Made by a program: the position numbers and the translations under genes. Positions 43,039 to 50,922 of a stretch of DNA of 64,000 nucleotides are shown piece after piece. The DNA lies in NCBI RefSeq assembly GCF_014193585.1, contig NZ_BLXY01000002.1, forward strand, positions 186,001 to 250,000, read 5' to 3'. Numbering within the stretch: the first letter of the stretch is position 1; each line of letters starts with the position of its first letter. The notes beneath the pieces were generated by a model. It was not told the origin of the DNA. It saw only the letters and a list, made by a program, of their open reading frames with translations, and searched no databases. Source of the DNA: Geomonas paludis. Its GTDB lineage: Bacteria > Desulfobacterota > Desulfuromonadia > Geobacterales > Geobacteraceae.

Positions 43039-44391
43039 TTATTCCATTTCACACGATGCCGCACCGTTTCTGCCGATGGGGTGGTACTCGTAGCCGATCT
43101 CGCGCATGCGGCCGGGCTGGTACAGGTTCCTGCCGTCGAAGATGAGCGGGTTGACCAAGAGCGCCTTGATCCGGTCGAAGTCGGGGTTTCTGTACTCGTT
43201 CCACTCGGTGATGATAACCAGGGCGTTGGCGCCCTTGAGCGGCTCGTACTGGTTCATGTGGTAGCCGATGCGGTCGCCGAAGTGCTTCTTGGCCTCGTTG
43301 AGGGCCTCGGGGTCGTGGGCCTGCACGGTAGCGCCCAGCTCCAGGAGCCGGTTGATGATGGTGAGCGAGGGTGCCTCCCTCATGTCGTCGGTGCGCGGCT
43401 TGAAGGACAGGCCCCAGACGGCGATGCTCATGCCGGCGAGCGGCTTGCCGCCCCCCTGCCCCAGGCGACGCTCGATCTTGTCGGAGAGGATCCGCTTCTG
43501 GCGCTCGTTGGCCTCCTCCACCGCCTTCAAGAGAACGAAGTCGTAGTTGCACTCGTCCGCGGTCCGCACCAGCGCCTTCACGTCCTTGGGGAAGCAGGAG
43601 CCGCCGTAGCCGACACCGGGGAAGAGGAAGTCGTAGCCGATGCGGGAGTCCGAGCCGATCCCCTCGCGCACGGCCATGACGTCGGCGCCCATCATCTCGC
43701 ACAGGTTGGCGATCTGGTTCATGAAGGTGATCCGGGTCGCCAGCATGGCGTTGGCGGCGTACTTGGTCATCTCGGCGCTCCGGATGTCCATGACCAGCAT
43801 GCGGTTGGACTTGCGCATGAAGGCCGAGTACAGCTCTTTCATTATTTCCGCGGTGCGCACGTTGTCGGTCCCGATCACGACGCGGTCAGGCTTCATGAAA
43901 TCGTCGATGGCCGCCCCTTCTTTCAGGAACTCGGGGTTGGAGACCACGTCGAACTCGATGTGCAGGCCGCGGCCGTCGAGCTCTTCCTTCACCGCCGCGC
44001 GCACCTTGTCCGCAGTCCCCACGGGGACCGTGGACTTATCCACAATGATCTTGAAGCTATCCATGGAGCGGCCGATGTTGCGGGCCACCGAAAGGACGTA
44101 CTGCAGGTCGGCGGAGCCGTCCGCGCCGGGCGGGGTCCCTACCGCGATGAAGCAGACCAGGGACTCCTTGACGGCGGCATCCAGGTCCGTGGTGAACTTC
44201 AGGCGCCCTTCCTCGCCGTTTCTGAGCACCATTTCCTTCAGCCCGGGCTCGTAGATGGGGATTACGCCACGCTTGAGACCTTCGATCTTTTCCTGGTCGA
44301 CGTCGACGCAGATGACGTCGTTACCGCTCTCGGCGAAACAGGTGCCGGCCACGAGGCCGACGTATCCGGAACCGATCACGCATACTTTCAT
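43039..44391 (-). CDS. UDP-glucose 6-dehydrogenase
   Basis: 450 residues from ATG 44391 (aggag eight bases upstream), usual length. NAD site [35 protein letters not shown], the catalytic Cys in [15 protein letters not shown], and the C-terminal domain ([19 protein letters not shown]). It oxidises UDP-glucose to UDP-glucuronate. Next gene downstream (uxs) uses the product; both are probably for surface polysaccharide. Stop is 4 bp from the repeat block. Confidence 0.95.
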   Translation of the reverse strand: MKVCVIGSGYVGLVAGTCFAESGNDVICVDVDQEKIEGLKRGVIPIYEPGLKEMVLRNGEEGRLKFTTDLDAAVKESLVCFIAVGTPPGADGSADLQYVLSVARNIGRSMDSFKIIVDKSTVPVGTADKVRAAVKEELDGRGLHIEFDVVSNPEFLKEGAAIDDFMKPDRVVIGTDNVRTAEIMKELYSAFMRKSNRMLVMDIRSAEMTKYAANAMLATRITFMNQIANLCEMMGADVMAVREGIGSDSRIGYDFLFPGVGYGGSCFPKDVKALVRTADECNYDFVLLKAVEEANERQKRILSDKIERRLGQGGGKPLAGMSIAVWGLSFKPRTDDMREAPSLTIINRLLELGATVQAHDPEALNEAKKHFGDRIGYHMNQYEPLKGANALVIITEWNEYRNPDFDRIKALLVNPLIFDGRNLYQPGRMREIGYEYHPIGRNGAASCEME

Positions 44392-44450
44392 GAGGCGCAC
44401 TCCTCTTATGACAAAAAATTAGCGTTCTTATATAGCACACTCATGTGTGT

Positions 44451-45281
44451 TTATGCCAGACTTTTCCCCGAGCACAAGTCCCTGGAGAGCGCCGCGAACT
44501 CTTCCAGCGACAGGGTTTCCCCGCGCCTGAGCCCGTCGATGCCGCAGCGGGAGAGCGCGGCGCTAAGTGAGCCGTCGCCGTCATCGAAACCGGCCGAGCG
44601 CAGCGAGTTCAACAGCGTCTTTCTGCGCTGGATGAAAGCACCCTTCACCACGCGGCGGAACAGCTCCTCGTCCCCCACCTCGACCCGCGGGGCGGCCAGC
44701 GGCGTGAAGGTGAGCACCGCCGAATCGACCTTGGGGACGGGACGGAAAGAGCCGGGCTTCACGATGAACTCGCGGCGGATGTCGAAGTGCAGCCTGAGCA
44801 GCACGGTGAGAGCGCCGTAGTCCTTGCAGGCGGGAGGCGCGGTGAGGCGGTCGCCGACCTCCTTTTGCAGCATGAGCACCAGCGATTCGAAGAGGTCGCA
44901 GTGCTCCATGAATTTGAAGAGCACCTGGGAGGAGATGTTGTAGGGGAGGTTCGCGGCGACCTTCCACTTGCGCCCCGGAGCCCGGGTGCTGAGGATCTGA
45001 GGGAGGTCCACCCTCAGGATGTCGCCGTGGCCGATCTCGACGCGGTCGTTGCCGGCGAACTCGGCATGCAGAAAGGGTATCAGCTCGCGGTCCCACTCGA
45101 CCGCCACGAAGCGCGCCCCGCTGGCCACCAGGAGGCGTGACAGCGCCCCCCTCCCCGGCCCGACCTCGAGGATGCAGTCGTCGCTTGCCGGCGCCACGCA
45201 GGAAACGATGCGGTGCAGCACGTTGTCGTCCACCAGGAAGTTCTGGCCGAACTCCTTCTTGGCCTTGATCTTTTTCTCCAT
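44451..45281 (-). CDS. rsmA: 16S rRNA dimethyladenosine transferase RsmA (KsgA)
   Basis: 276 residues from ATG 45281 (ggagggaag upstream). SAM site EVGPGRGALSRLLV, acceptor loop NLPYNISSQVLFK, and the RNA-binding C-terminal domain (SFRPVPKVDSAVLTFTPL, RKTLLNSLRSAG). It dimethylates two adenines in the 3' end of 16S rRNA. Its start overlaps the tsaD stop by one base (TGATG), so the two are translationally coupled. Confidence 0.95.
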   Translation of the reverse strand: MEKKIKAKKEFGQNFLVDDNVLHRIVSCVAPASDDCILEVGPGRGALSRLLVASGARFVAVEWDRELIPFLHAEFAGNDRVEIGHGDILRVDLPQILSTRAPGRKWKVAANLPYNISSQVLFKFMEHCDLFESLVLMLQKEVGDRLTAPPACKDYGALTVLLRLHFDIRREFIVKPGSFRPVPKVDSAVLTFTPLAAPRVEVGDEELFRRVVKGAFIQRRKTLLNSLRSAGFDDGDGSLSAALSRCGIDGLRRGETLSLEEFAALSRDLCSGKSLA

Positions 45282-46309
45282 CACTTCCCTCCCTGGAAAC
45301 GCGCCGCGAGTTTGTCGAGGGGCCAGACCGGAAGCGCGTCCAAGTCGAAGCCGCTCTGGTAACCGGCGCCCAGGTAAAAGTCGCCGGGGACCGCGATCAT
45401 GGCCGCGTTGTCGGCGCACAGCTTCGGCGAGGGGATGGAAAGCTCCACCCCGTTGGCCTCGGCGTACTGCGCCATGGAGCGGCGCAGGCCGCTGTTGCAC
45501 GCCACCCCGCCCGCCACCACCAGCCGTTTGATGCCGGTCTCGGCGATCGCCGCCGCCGTCTTCTTGGTGAGCACCTCGCACACCGCTGCCTGGAAGGAGG
45601 CGGCCAGGTCGTTGATGCCCGCCTCTTTTGCCTCCGGGTGCTTGCTCACGTGGGTGAGCACCGCGGTCTTCAGCCCCGAGAAGCTGAAGTTGAAGGTGCC
45701 GTCGTGCAAAAGCGGTCGCGGGAACTTGATGGCCTGCGGATCGCCACCGGCGGAGAGACGGTCGATGGCCACGCCCCCCGGGTAGGGAAGTCCGATCAGC
45801 TTGGCAACCTTGTCGAACGCCTCGCCGGCGGCGTCATCCACCGTCTGCCCCAGCGTCGTGTAGCGGCCGATGCCGTCGACCCGGTACAGGTGCGAGTGCC
45901 CCCCGGAGACCGCCAGGGCGATGAAGGGGAACTCCACCGGACGCTCCAGGAACACGGCCAGCAGGTGCCCCTCGATGTGGTTCACCCCGACCAGCGGGAT
46001 CCTTCTCCCGAAGGAGAGCCCCTTGGCGGCGGAGATGCCGACCAGGAGCGCACCGGCAAGCCCCGGCCCCTGGGTCACCGCCACCCCCTCGATGTCCGCG
46101 ATCCCCACCCCCGCTTCCTGGAGCGCCTGCTCCACCACGATGGAGACCGCCTCCAGGTGCTGCCGCGAGGCGATCTCGGGGACCACCCCGCCGTACTCGG
46201 CATGGGTGCTGATCTGGCTTGCCACGATGCTGGAGAGGACGGTCCTGCCGTCCCTAACCACCGCCGCCGCGGTTTCGTCACATGAAGATTCCAGCGCAAG
46301 TAAAAGCAT
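45281..46309 (-). CDS. tsaD: tRNA threonylcarbamoyladenosine synthase subunit TsaD
   Basis: 342 residues. Kae1/TsaD marks: LALESSCDETAAAVVRDG, metal-binding His pair HIEGHLLAVF, ALAVSGGHSHLY, VVAGGVACNSGLRRSM. With TsaB/C/E it adds the threonylcarbamoyl group at A37 of ANN-decoding tRNAs. First gene of the tsaD-rsmA pair; a terminator separates it from phoH upstream. Confidence 0.95.
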   Translation of the reverse strand: MLLLALESSCDETAAAVVRDGRTVLSSIVASQISTHAEYGGVVPEIASRQHLEAVSIVVEQALQEAGVGIADIEGVAVTQGPGLAGALLVGISAAKGLSFGRRIPLVGVNHIEGHLLAVFLERPVEFPFIALAVSGGHSHLYRVDGIGRYTTLGQTVDDAAGEAFDKVAKLIGLPYPGGVAIDRLSAGGDPQAIKFPRPLLHDGTFNFSFSGLKTAVLTHVSKHPEAKEAGINDLAASFQAAVCEVLTKKTAAAIAETGIKRLVVAGGVACNSGLRRSMAQYAEANGVELSIPSPKLCADNAAMIAVPGDFYLGAGYQSGFDLDALPVWPLDKLAARFQGGK

Positions 46310-46310
46310 A

Positions 46311-46341
46311 AAAAAATAGAGAGGGCACCAGCAGCGTGCCC
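46311..46341 (-). terminator. Intrinsic terminator after the PhoH gene
   Basis: On the minus strand GGGCAC/GTGCCC (arms 46336-46341 and 46323-46328) with a 7-base loop, then a U-rich stretch (complement of 46311-46316). Located 35 bp after the PhoH stop. Confidence 0.8.
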
Positions 46342-46375
46342 CCTTTTTTCTCCCGTTCTAAGGTTTTCGCGTCCG

Positions 46376-47698
46376 TTACAGCAGGTTCGCCGCCAGTTCG
46401 GCCAGGTCGCTGCGTTCCCCCTTGGTCATGGTGACGTGGGCGGAGATGGCCTGTTCCTTCAGGCGTTCGACCACGTAGGTGAGACCGTTGCTCTCGGCAT
46501 CCACGTAGGGGTTGTCGATCTGGTACGGGTCGCCGGTCAGGATGATCTTGGTCCCCTCGCCGGCGCGGGTCACGATGGTCTTGATCTCGTGCGGGGTGAG
46601 GTTCTGCGCCTCGTCGACGATCATGTACTGGTTCGGAATGGAGCGCCCCCTGATGTAGGTGAGCGGCTCGATCTCGAGGATCCCCATCGCCATCAGTTCC
46701 TTGTACCCCTTGCTGTGGCGCTTCTCCCCTTCGTGCCCGCTGAGAAGGAGCTCGACGTTGTCGAAGATCGGCTGCATCCAGGGGGAAAGCTTCTCCTCGA
46801 TGTCGCCGGGAAGAAAGCCCAGGTCGCGCCCCATCGGGAACACCGGGCGCGATACCAGCAGGCGGTTGTAGACGTTCTCTTCGGCGGTCTTCTGCAGGCC
46901 GGCGGCGATGGCGAGGAGCGTCTTGCCGGTACCGGCTTTCCCGACCAGCGTCACGATCTTGATGTCGTCGTCCAACAGGGCGTCCAGCGCGAGGGACTGC
47001 TCCAGGTTCCTGGGGAAGAGGCTCCAGACCCCTTCCCGGTCCAGCTTGGAGAGCGGCACCATCCTGCGCGAGACGTGGTCGAAGCGCCCCACGGCGCTGT
47101 GCGACGGGTTGCCGACCTCGGTGAGGCACAGGTACTGGTTGGGCAGGTAGCCGTTGGTATCCATGTCCAGCCATCCCTGGCTGTAGAAGCGGTCGATGGC
47201 ATCGGCGCCCACCTCGAGGGTGGCGCAGCCGGTGTAGAGCTCGTCGATGGCGACCTTGTCGGATTCGTAATCCTGTGCCGAGAGCCCCAGGGCGTCGGCC
47301 TTGATGCGCAGGTTGGTGTCCTTGGTGACCAGGATGACCGGCATCTCTTTCTGCGATTCCATGAGGTCCACGGCCACCGCCAGAATGCGGTTATCGCCCC
47401 TTTCCTCGCGCAACTCAGGCGGGAGCCGCTTCATCACCTTTTCTTCGTAGATCTCGATCTTCAGGGTGCCGCCGCTATCCAACTCGAGCCCCTGCGACAG
47501 CGACCCCTCCTTGCGGAAGGCGTCCATGAGCCGGGACACCTGGCGGGCGTTGCGGCCGGTCTCGTTCATGTCCTTCTTGAACCGGTCGATTTCCTCGATA
47601 ACCGTGATGGGTATGATGATGGAGTTGTCTTCGAACTTGGTGAGAGCCTGCGGGTCGTACAGAAGTACATTTGTATCAAGAACATAGATTTTCTTCAT
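46376..47698 (-). CDS. PIN domain plus PhoH-like ATPase (YlaK type)
   Basis: 440 residues from ATG 47698 (agggag upstream). PIN nuclease domain ~1-140 with acidic residues in YVLDTNVLLYDP, TVIEEIDRF, RILAVAVDLM; then PhoH ATPase ~230-440 with Walker A VGKAGTGKTLLAIAAG and Walker B MIVDEAQNLTPHEI. PhoH-PIN proteins (PhoH2 family) are RNA helicase-nucleases in some bacteria. Frame extends upstream to 47788, but the extra start has no ribosome site. Probably monocistronic. Confidence 0.9.
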   Translation of the reverse strand: MKKIYVLDTNVLLYDPQALTKFEDNSIIIPITVIEEIDRFKKDMNETGRNARQVSRLMDAFRKEGSLSQGLELDSGGTLKIEIYEEKVMKRLPPELREERGDNRILAVAVDLMESQKEMPVILVTKDTNLRIKADALGLSAQDYESDKVAIDELYTGCATLEVGADAIDRFYSQGWLDMDTNGYLPNQYLCLTEVGNPSHSAVGRFDHVSRRMVPLSKLDREGVWSLFPRNLEQSLALDALLDDDIKIVTLVGKAGTGKTLLAIAAGLQKTAEENVYNRLLVSRPVFPMGRDLGFLPGDIEEKLSPWMQPIFDNVELLLSGHEGEKRHSKGYKELMAMGILEIEPLTYIRGRSIPNQYMIVDEAQNLTPHEIKTIVTRAGEGTKIILTGDPYQIDNPYVDAESNGLTYVVERLKEQAISAHVTMTKGERSDLAELAANLL

Positions 47699-47822
47699 AT
47701 CCACTCCCTGTACGTTGCTGCCTTCAGAAAAACCGAATACCTCATCCCTGACCAACAAAGCTGAACTTTTCGTAGTATCCCCTTCCACGGCTCCATGGCC
47801 GTCTCGTGCTGGTTAATGGTAG

Positions 47823-47842
47823 GGGCGAATGATCATTCGCCC
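47823..47842. repeat. 20-bp perfect palindrome
   Basis: GGGCGAATGATCATTCGCCC reads the same on both strands. It sits in the 228-bp gap between phoH and the class V aminotransferase gene. Could be a REP-type hairpin, a terminator stem without U tract, or an operator. Confidence 0.7.
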
Positions 47843-47925
47843 GGCGCCGTCCTCATCAGCAATACCCTCGCAGGCTCGTGCAGCATGGTGACGTGCTGCG
47901 CCCGACTAATGAGTCGGCGCGGCGC

Positions 47926-49062
47926 TCATGATATTATCTCACGCAGCGCCTTAATAAAAAAGTCGATATCCGATTCGGTGTTGAAAAAGCCGGGGCTCAC
48001 CCGCACGGTCCCCTCGGGAAAGCTGCCGATGCTGCGATGCACGTCCGGTGCGCAATGGAGCCCCACCCGCACGCTGATGTCGTACTCGCTGTCGAGCAGG
48101 TAACCAAGGGCGGCCGGATCGTGCCCCTCCACGTTGAAGGAGACGGCGGCGCCGCGCTCGCCCTGGAGCGGGCCGTACAGCCGCACCCCGGTGATACCCG
48201 ACAGTCCTGCCAGCAGTTGGTCCACCAAGGCGGTCTCCCGGGCCCGGATCACGTCGAGGCCGGTCGCCTCGATGAACTCCAGCCCCGCCTTGAGACCGGC
48301 GATGGCCGGTGTGTTGATGGTGCCGCTCTCCAGCCGCTCGGGCATCTGCTCCGGGGGCTCGGGGTTGCTGGCACTGCCGCCGGTCCCGCCCACCTGCAGC
48401 GGTTCCAGGACTATGCCCGGGCCGACGGCGAGGATGCCGGTGCCGGGAGGACCGTAAAGGCCTTTGTGGCCAGGCGCCGCCAGGAGGTCGATCCCTATCT
48501 GTTCCACATCGATGGGGAAGAAGCCGGCGCTTTGCGCTGCGTCGACGAGGAACAGCGCGCCCCCCTGCCGCGCCACCCGGGCGATCCCGGCGATGGGCTG
48601 CACCGCGCCGGTGACGTTGGAGCAGTGCGCCAGCGCGACCAGCCTGGTGTTGGGGCGCATGGCGCGGGCGATGTCCTGTTCCGACACCACGCCGCAGGCC
48701 TCCGACGGCACGAAGGTGACCTCGACGCCGCGCTTCGCTGCCAGGTGCAGCGGACGCGACAGCGCGTTGTGCTCGACGCTGGTGGAGACCACGTGGTCGC
48801 CGGGTTTCAGCAGTCCGAACACGGCGATGTTGATCGATTCCGTTGCGCTGTGGGTGAAGACGAGGCGGGAGGAGTCCGAGACCCCGAAAAAGCGGGCTAA
48901 TGCGGAGCGTGCTTCGAAGACGATGCGGGCGGCGGCAAGCGACTGGCGGTACCCTCCCCTACCCGGCGCGACACCGACTTCCCGCATGGCAGCGTCCATC
49001 GCCTGGTACACGGCATCCGGTTTCGGGAATGAAGTCGCTGCGTTATCTAGGAATACGGACAT
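47926..49062 (-). CDS. Class V aminotransferase / cysteine desulfurase family protein
   Basis: 378 residues. PLP lysine in APGHKGLYGPPG, aspartate motif FLVDAAQSAGFFPID, and the N-terminal LDNAATSFPKPDAVYQAM. The closest pattern is the cysteine desulfurase-like aminotransferase family (SufS relatives) rather than IscS. The C-terminal Cys is in VRVGLHCAPDVHRSIG. It might supply sulfur or act in selenium metabolism, which would suit a selenoprotein-containing genome, but this is inference. No scaffold gene is adjacent. Confidence 0.87.
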   Translation of the reverse strand: MSVFLDNAATSFPKPDAVYQAMDAAMREVGVAPGRGGYRQSLAAARIVFEARSALARFFGVSDSSRLVFTHSATESINIAVFGLLKPGDHVVSTSVEHNALSRPLHLAAKRGVEVTFVPSEACGVVSEQDIARAMRPNTRLVALAHCSNVTGAVQPIAGIARVARQGGALFLVDAAQSAGFFPIDVEQIGIDLLAAPGHKGLYGPPGTGILAVGPGIVLEPLQVGGTGGSASNPEPPEQMPERLESGTINTPAIAGLKAGLEFIEATGLDVIRARETALVDQLLAGLSGITGVRLYGPLQGERGAAVSFNVEGHDPAALGYLLDSEYDISVRVGLHCAPDVHRSIGSFPEGTVRVSPGFFNTESDIDFFIKALREIIS

Positions 49063-49115
49063 ACCGTATTTACTAGCATTTTAAGGGGGCTTTGGCAACC
49101 GCTTTCATGAATTGT

Positions 49116-50147
49116 TTACGGGACTAACGCTAATGGTGGGTCGGTCACCTGGAGCTCCGCCAGGAACCTCTGAGTCAGCACCGCTTCGAGTTCCGCGACC
49201 CGCTCCGGCGCCACGTTGTCGATCTTTCCCCCCGCCATCATGCCATGTCCGCCGGCGGCGCCGATGCCGGCCACGAGCTTGCGGATCAGTTCGCCAGCGT
49301 TGATCTCCTCGCTGGTGGTCCGGATGGAGAGAATCAGTTCCTGGCTGTAGTGCCCCAGGCAGAGAACGGTCTCGGTCCCCTCCAGCCGCACCAGGAGGTC
49401 GGCCAGCTCCGAGACTACCTCGGGGAACTGCACCCCGTCCAGGGAGGCGACCAGGACCTTGCCGTAGAGGCTGGCATGTTCCAGCGCGCTGTGCAGCGCG
49501 ATGAAGTACTCCCTGGGGAGGTTGGGCCGGGTGATGCTGTTCAGCAGGGTCTTGTTGGCCAGGGGGAAGAGGACCAGGTAAGCGTCCCGGTCCGGCCTGG
49601 TTGCCTCGCGCCCCAGGTCCTGGGTCTCCGACTTGATGGCGTAGAAGAGCGCGGTGGCCAGCTTGGTCCCCACCGAGACCCCCTGCACCTTCAGATACTC
49701 GTACAGGATGGTGGCGGTGGTGCCGTAGTTGGGGCGGATATCGACCCAGCGACAGGACGCGCTGCTGTCGCGCATGGGATGGTGGTCGATGACGATGTCG
49801 GCGCGCACCTCGGGGGGAAGCGAGTTGTTGCCGGTGCCGGGCTGGGTGTCCAAAAGACAGATTACGGGGAAGGCCTTCAGGTCGATCAGCGGGAACGGCG
49901 TGAGCGGGATCTGCAGCAGCTTCGCCATGGCCAGGTTCTCGCTTCGCCCTATCATGCCGGAGAAGGCGATCACCGCCTCACGGTTCAGTCGTACCGCGAA
50001 GAGGTGCCTGAGCGCCATGGCCGAGGCGAGCGAGTCCGGGTCGGGATTGTCGTGCACCACGATGAGGATGCGGCCTCGTCCGCTGACCCAGGTGAGCATG
50101 GCGTCGGTATAGGAAAGCAAATCGGTGCGAGTTTCGATTTCCGCCAA
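49116..50147 (-). CDS. DHH family phosphoesterase (NrnA/GdpP-like)
   Basis: About 343 residues if TTG 50147 is the start, favoured by gggggtg upstream; an earlier TTG at 50174 and ATG 50099 are alternatives. DHH/DHHA1 motifs: DNPDPDSLASAMAL, IDHHPMRD, and the C-terminal GGHGMMAGGKID. Members hydrolyse nanoRNA, pAp or cyclic dinucleotides; the lack of membrane helices or GGDEF argues against GdpP. Separated by a terminator from the hypothetical exported gene upstream. Confidence 0.85.
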   Translation of the reverse strand: MAEIETRTDLLSYTDAMLTWVSGRGRILIVVHDNPDPDSLASAMALRHLFAVRLNREAVIAFSGMIGRSENLAMAKLLQIPLTPFPLIDLKAFPVICLLDTQPGTGNNSLPPEVRADIVIDHHPMRDSSASCRWVDIRPNYGTTATILYEYLKVQGVSVGTKLATALFYAIKSETQDLGREATRPDRDAYLVLFPLANKTLLNSITRPNLPREYFIALHSALEHASLYGKVLVASLDGVQFPEVVSELADLLVRLEGTETVLCLGHYSQELILSIRTTSEEINAGELIRKLVAGIGAAGGHGMMAGGKIDNVAPERVAELEAVLTQRFLAELQVTDPPLALVP

Positions 50148-50210
50148 TGGGCACCCCCGGCTGGTGAACTGCAAACCCGTGAAGTTTATCCCACGCCCGG
50201 CGCGGGTGCA

Positions 50211-50239
50211 AAAAAAAAGGGAGGCAAGAGCCTCCCTTT
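50211..50239 (-). terminator. Intrinsic terminator
   Basis: On the minus strand AAAGGGAGGC (50239-50230) pairs with GCCTCCCTTT (50225-50216), followed by a U tract (complement of 50211-50218). Ends the small exported protein gene. Confidence 0.88.
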
Positions 50240-50264
50240 GGGTCGTTTGGATGAGGGTTTTGGA

Positions 50265-50648
50265 TCAGAACTTGCCGCGCAGCAGTTCGGCCATGGCGAC
50301 GATGTTGCTCTGCCCCTTGACGTTCCCTTCCCTGAATTCGGGGTGGATGGTGGGAATGGCGAACTTCACCTTGCCGTTGTCGTATTCGGCCAGGGACCTG
50401 GAAGTGGTGACCGCGCCGTAGACGGCGCCAACGATGACACCGATACCCGCGCCGATGCCTACGTTCTGCAAATGGTCACCGGGCTTGTCGGTGAAAGCGA
50501 GCATGGCGGCGCCGACCAGGCCGCCGGCGAGACCGCCGTAGAAAGAATCCTCGAAGATGGTCTTCATTGCGTTTTCGTCTGCGAAACAGGGAGTTGCAAT
50601 AGAGAGGAGGGTTACTACGATAGCCACGGCGCGCTTCAGGTTCTTCAT
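50265..50648 (-). CDS. Exported glycine-zipper protein of unknown function
   Basis: 127 residues from ATG 50648. Signal peptide ~1-23 (KRAVAIVVTLLSIATPCFA, cut likely after CFA). The mature part has a hydrophobic Gly-rich region (GGLAGGLVGAAMLAF, GIGAGIGVIVGAVYGAVT) of the glycine-zipper type, which can insert in membranes, and a polar C-terminus. No characterised family recognised. Between a terminator and a 275-bp gap that holds no gene. Confidence 0.75.
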   Translation of the reverse strand: MKNLKRAVAIVVTLLSIATPCFADENAMKTIFEDSFYGGLAGGLVGAAMLAFTDKPGDHLQNVGIGAGIGVIVGAVYGAVTTSRSLAEYDNGKVKFAIPTIHPEFREGNVKGQSNIVAMAELLRGKF

Positions 50649-50881
50649 ACGTTCCCCTTTTCCGGTTCATGCAGAGATGCGCCATCACTACTGCAAATCA
50701 GAGGCCAAAAAAGGTATGACACCACAATAATCCGCTAACCATCTGAAATTACGTAAGCGACACGTCAAGATGAACTAAAGGGGAAAAGGTGAAACACTGG
50801 GGAAGGGTTCTTTAATGTGCTGTAAACGCCTCACATCACTGGCTCTTCTGACAAAAAACGTTATTAACCGGGATTTTACGT

Positions 50882-50905
50882 CACCACCGTGAAAAGACGG
50901 TGGTG
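50882..50905. terminator. Hairpin after the CCA enzyme gene
   Basis: CACCACCGT (50882-50890) pairs with ACGGTGGTG (50897-50905), just after the stop at 50923 on the minus strand. There is no immediate U tract, so function as a terminator is uncertain. The rest of 50649-50880 is A/T-richer and probably holds the promoter of the small exported gene. Confidence 0.5.
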
Positions 50906-50922
50906 TGGCAAATTTGCAACAG

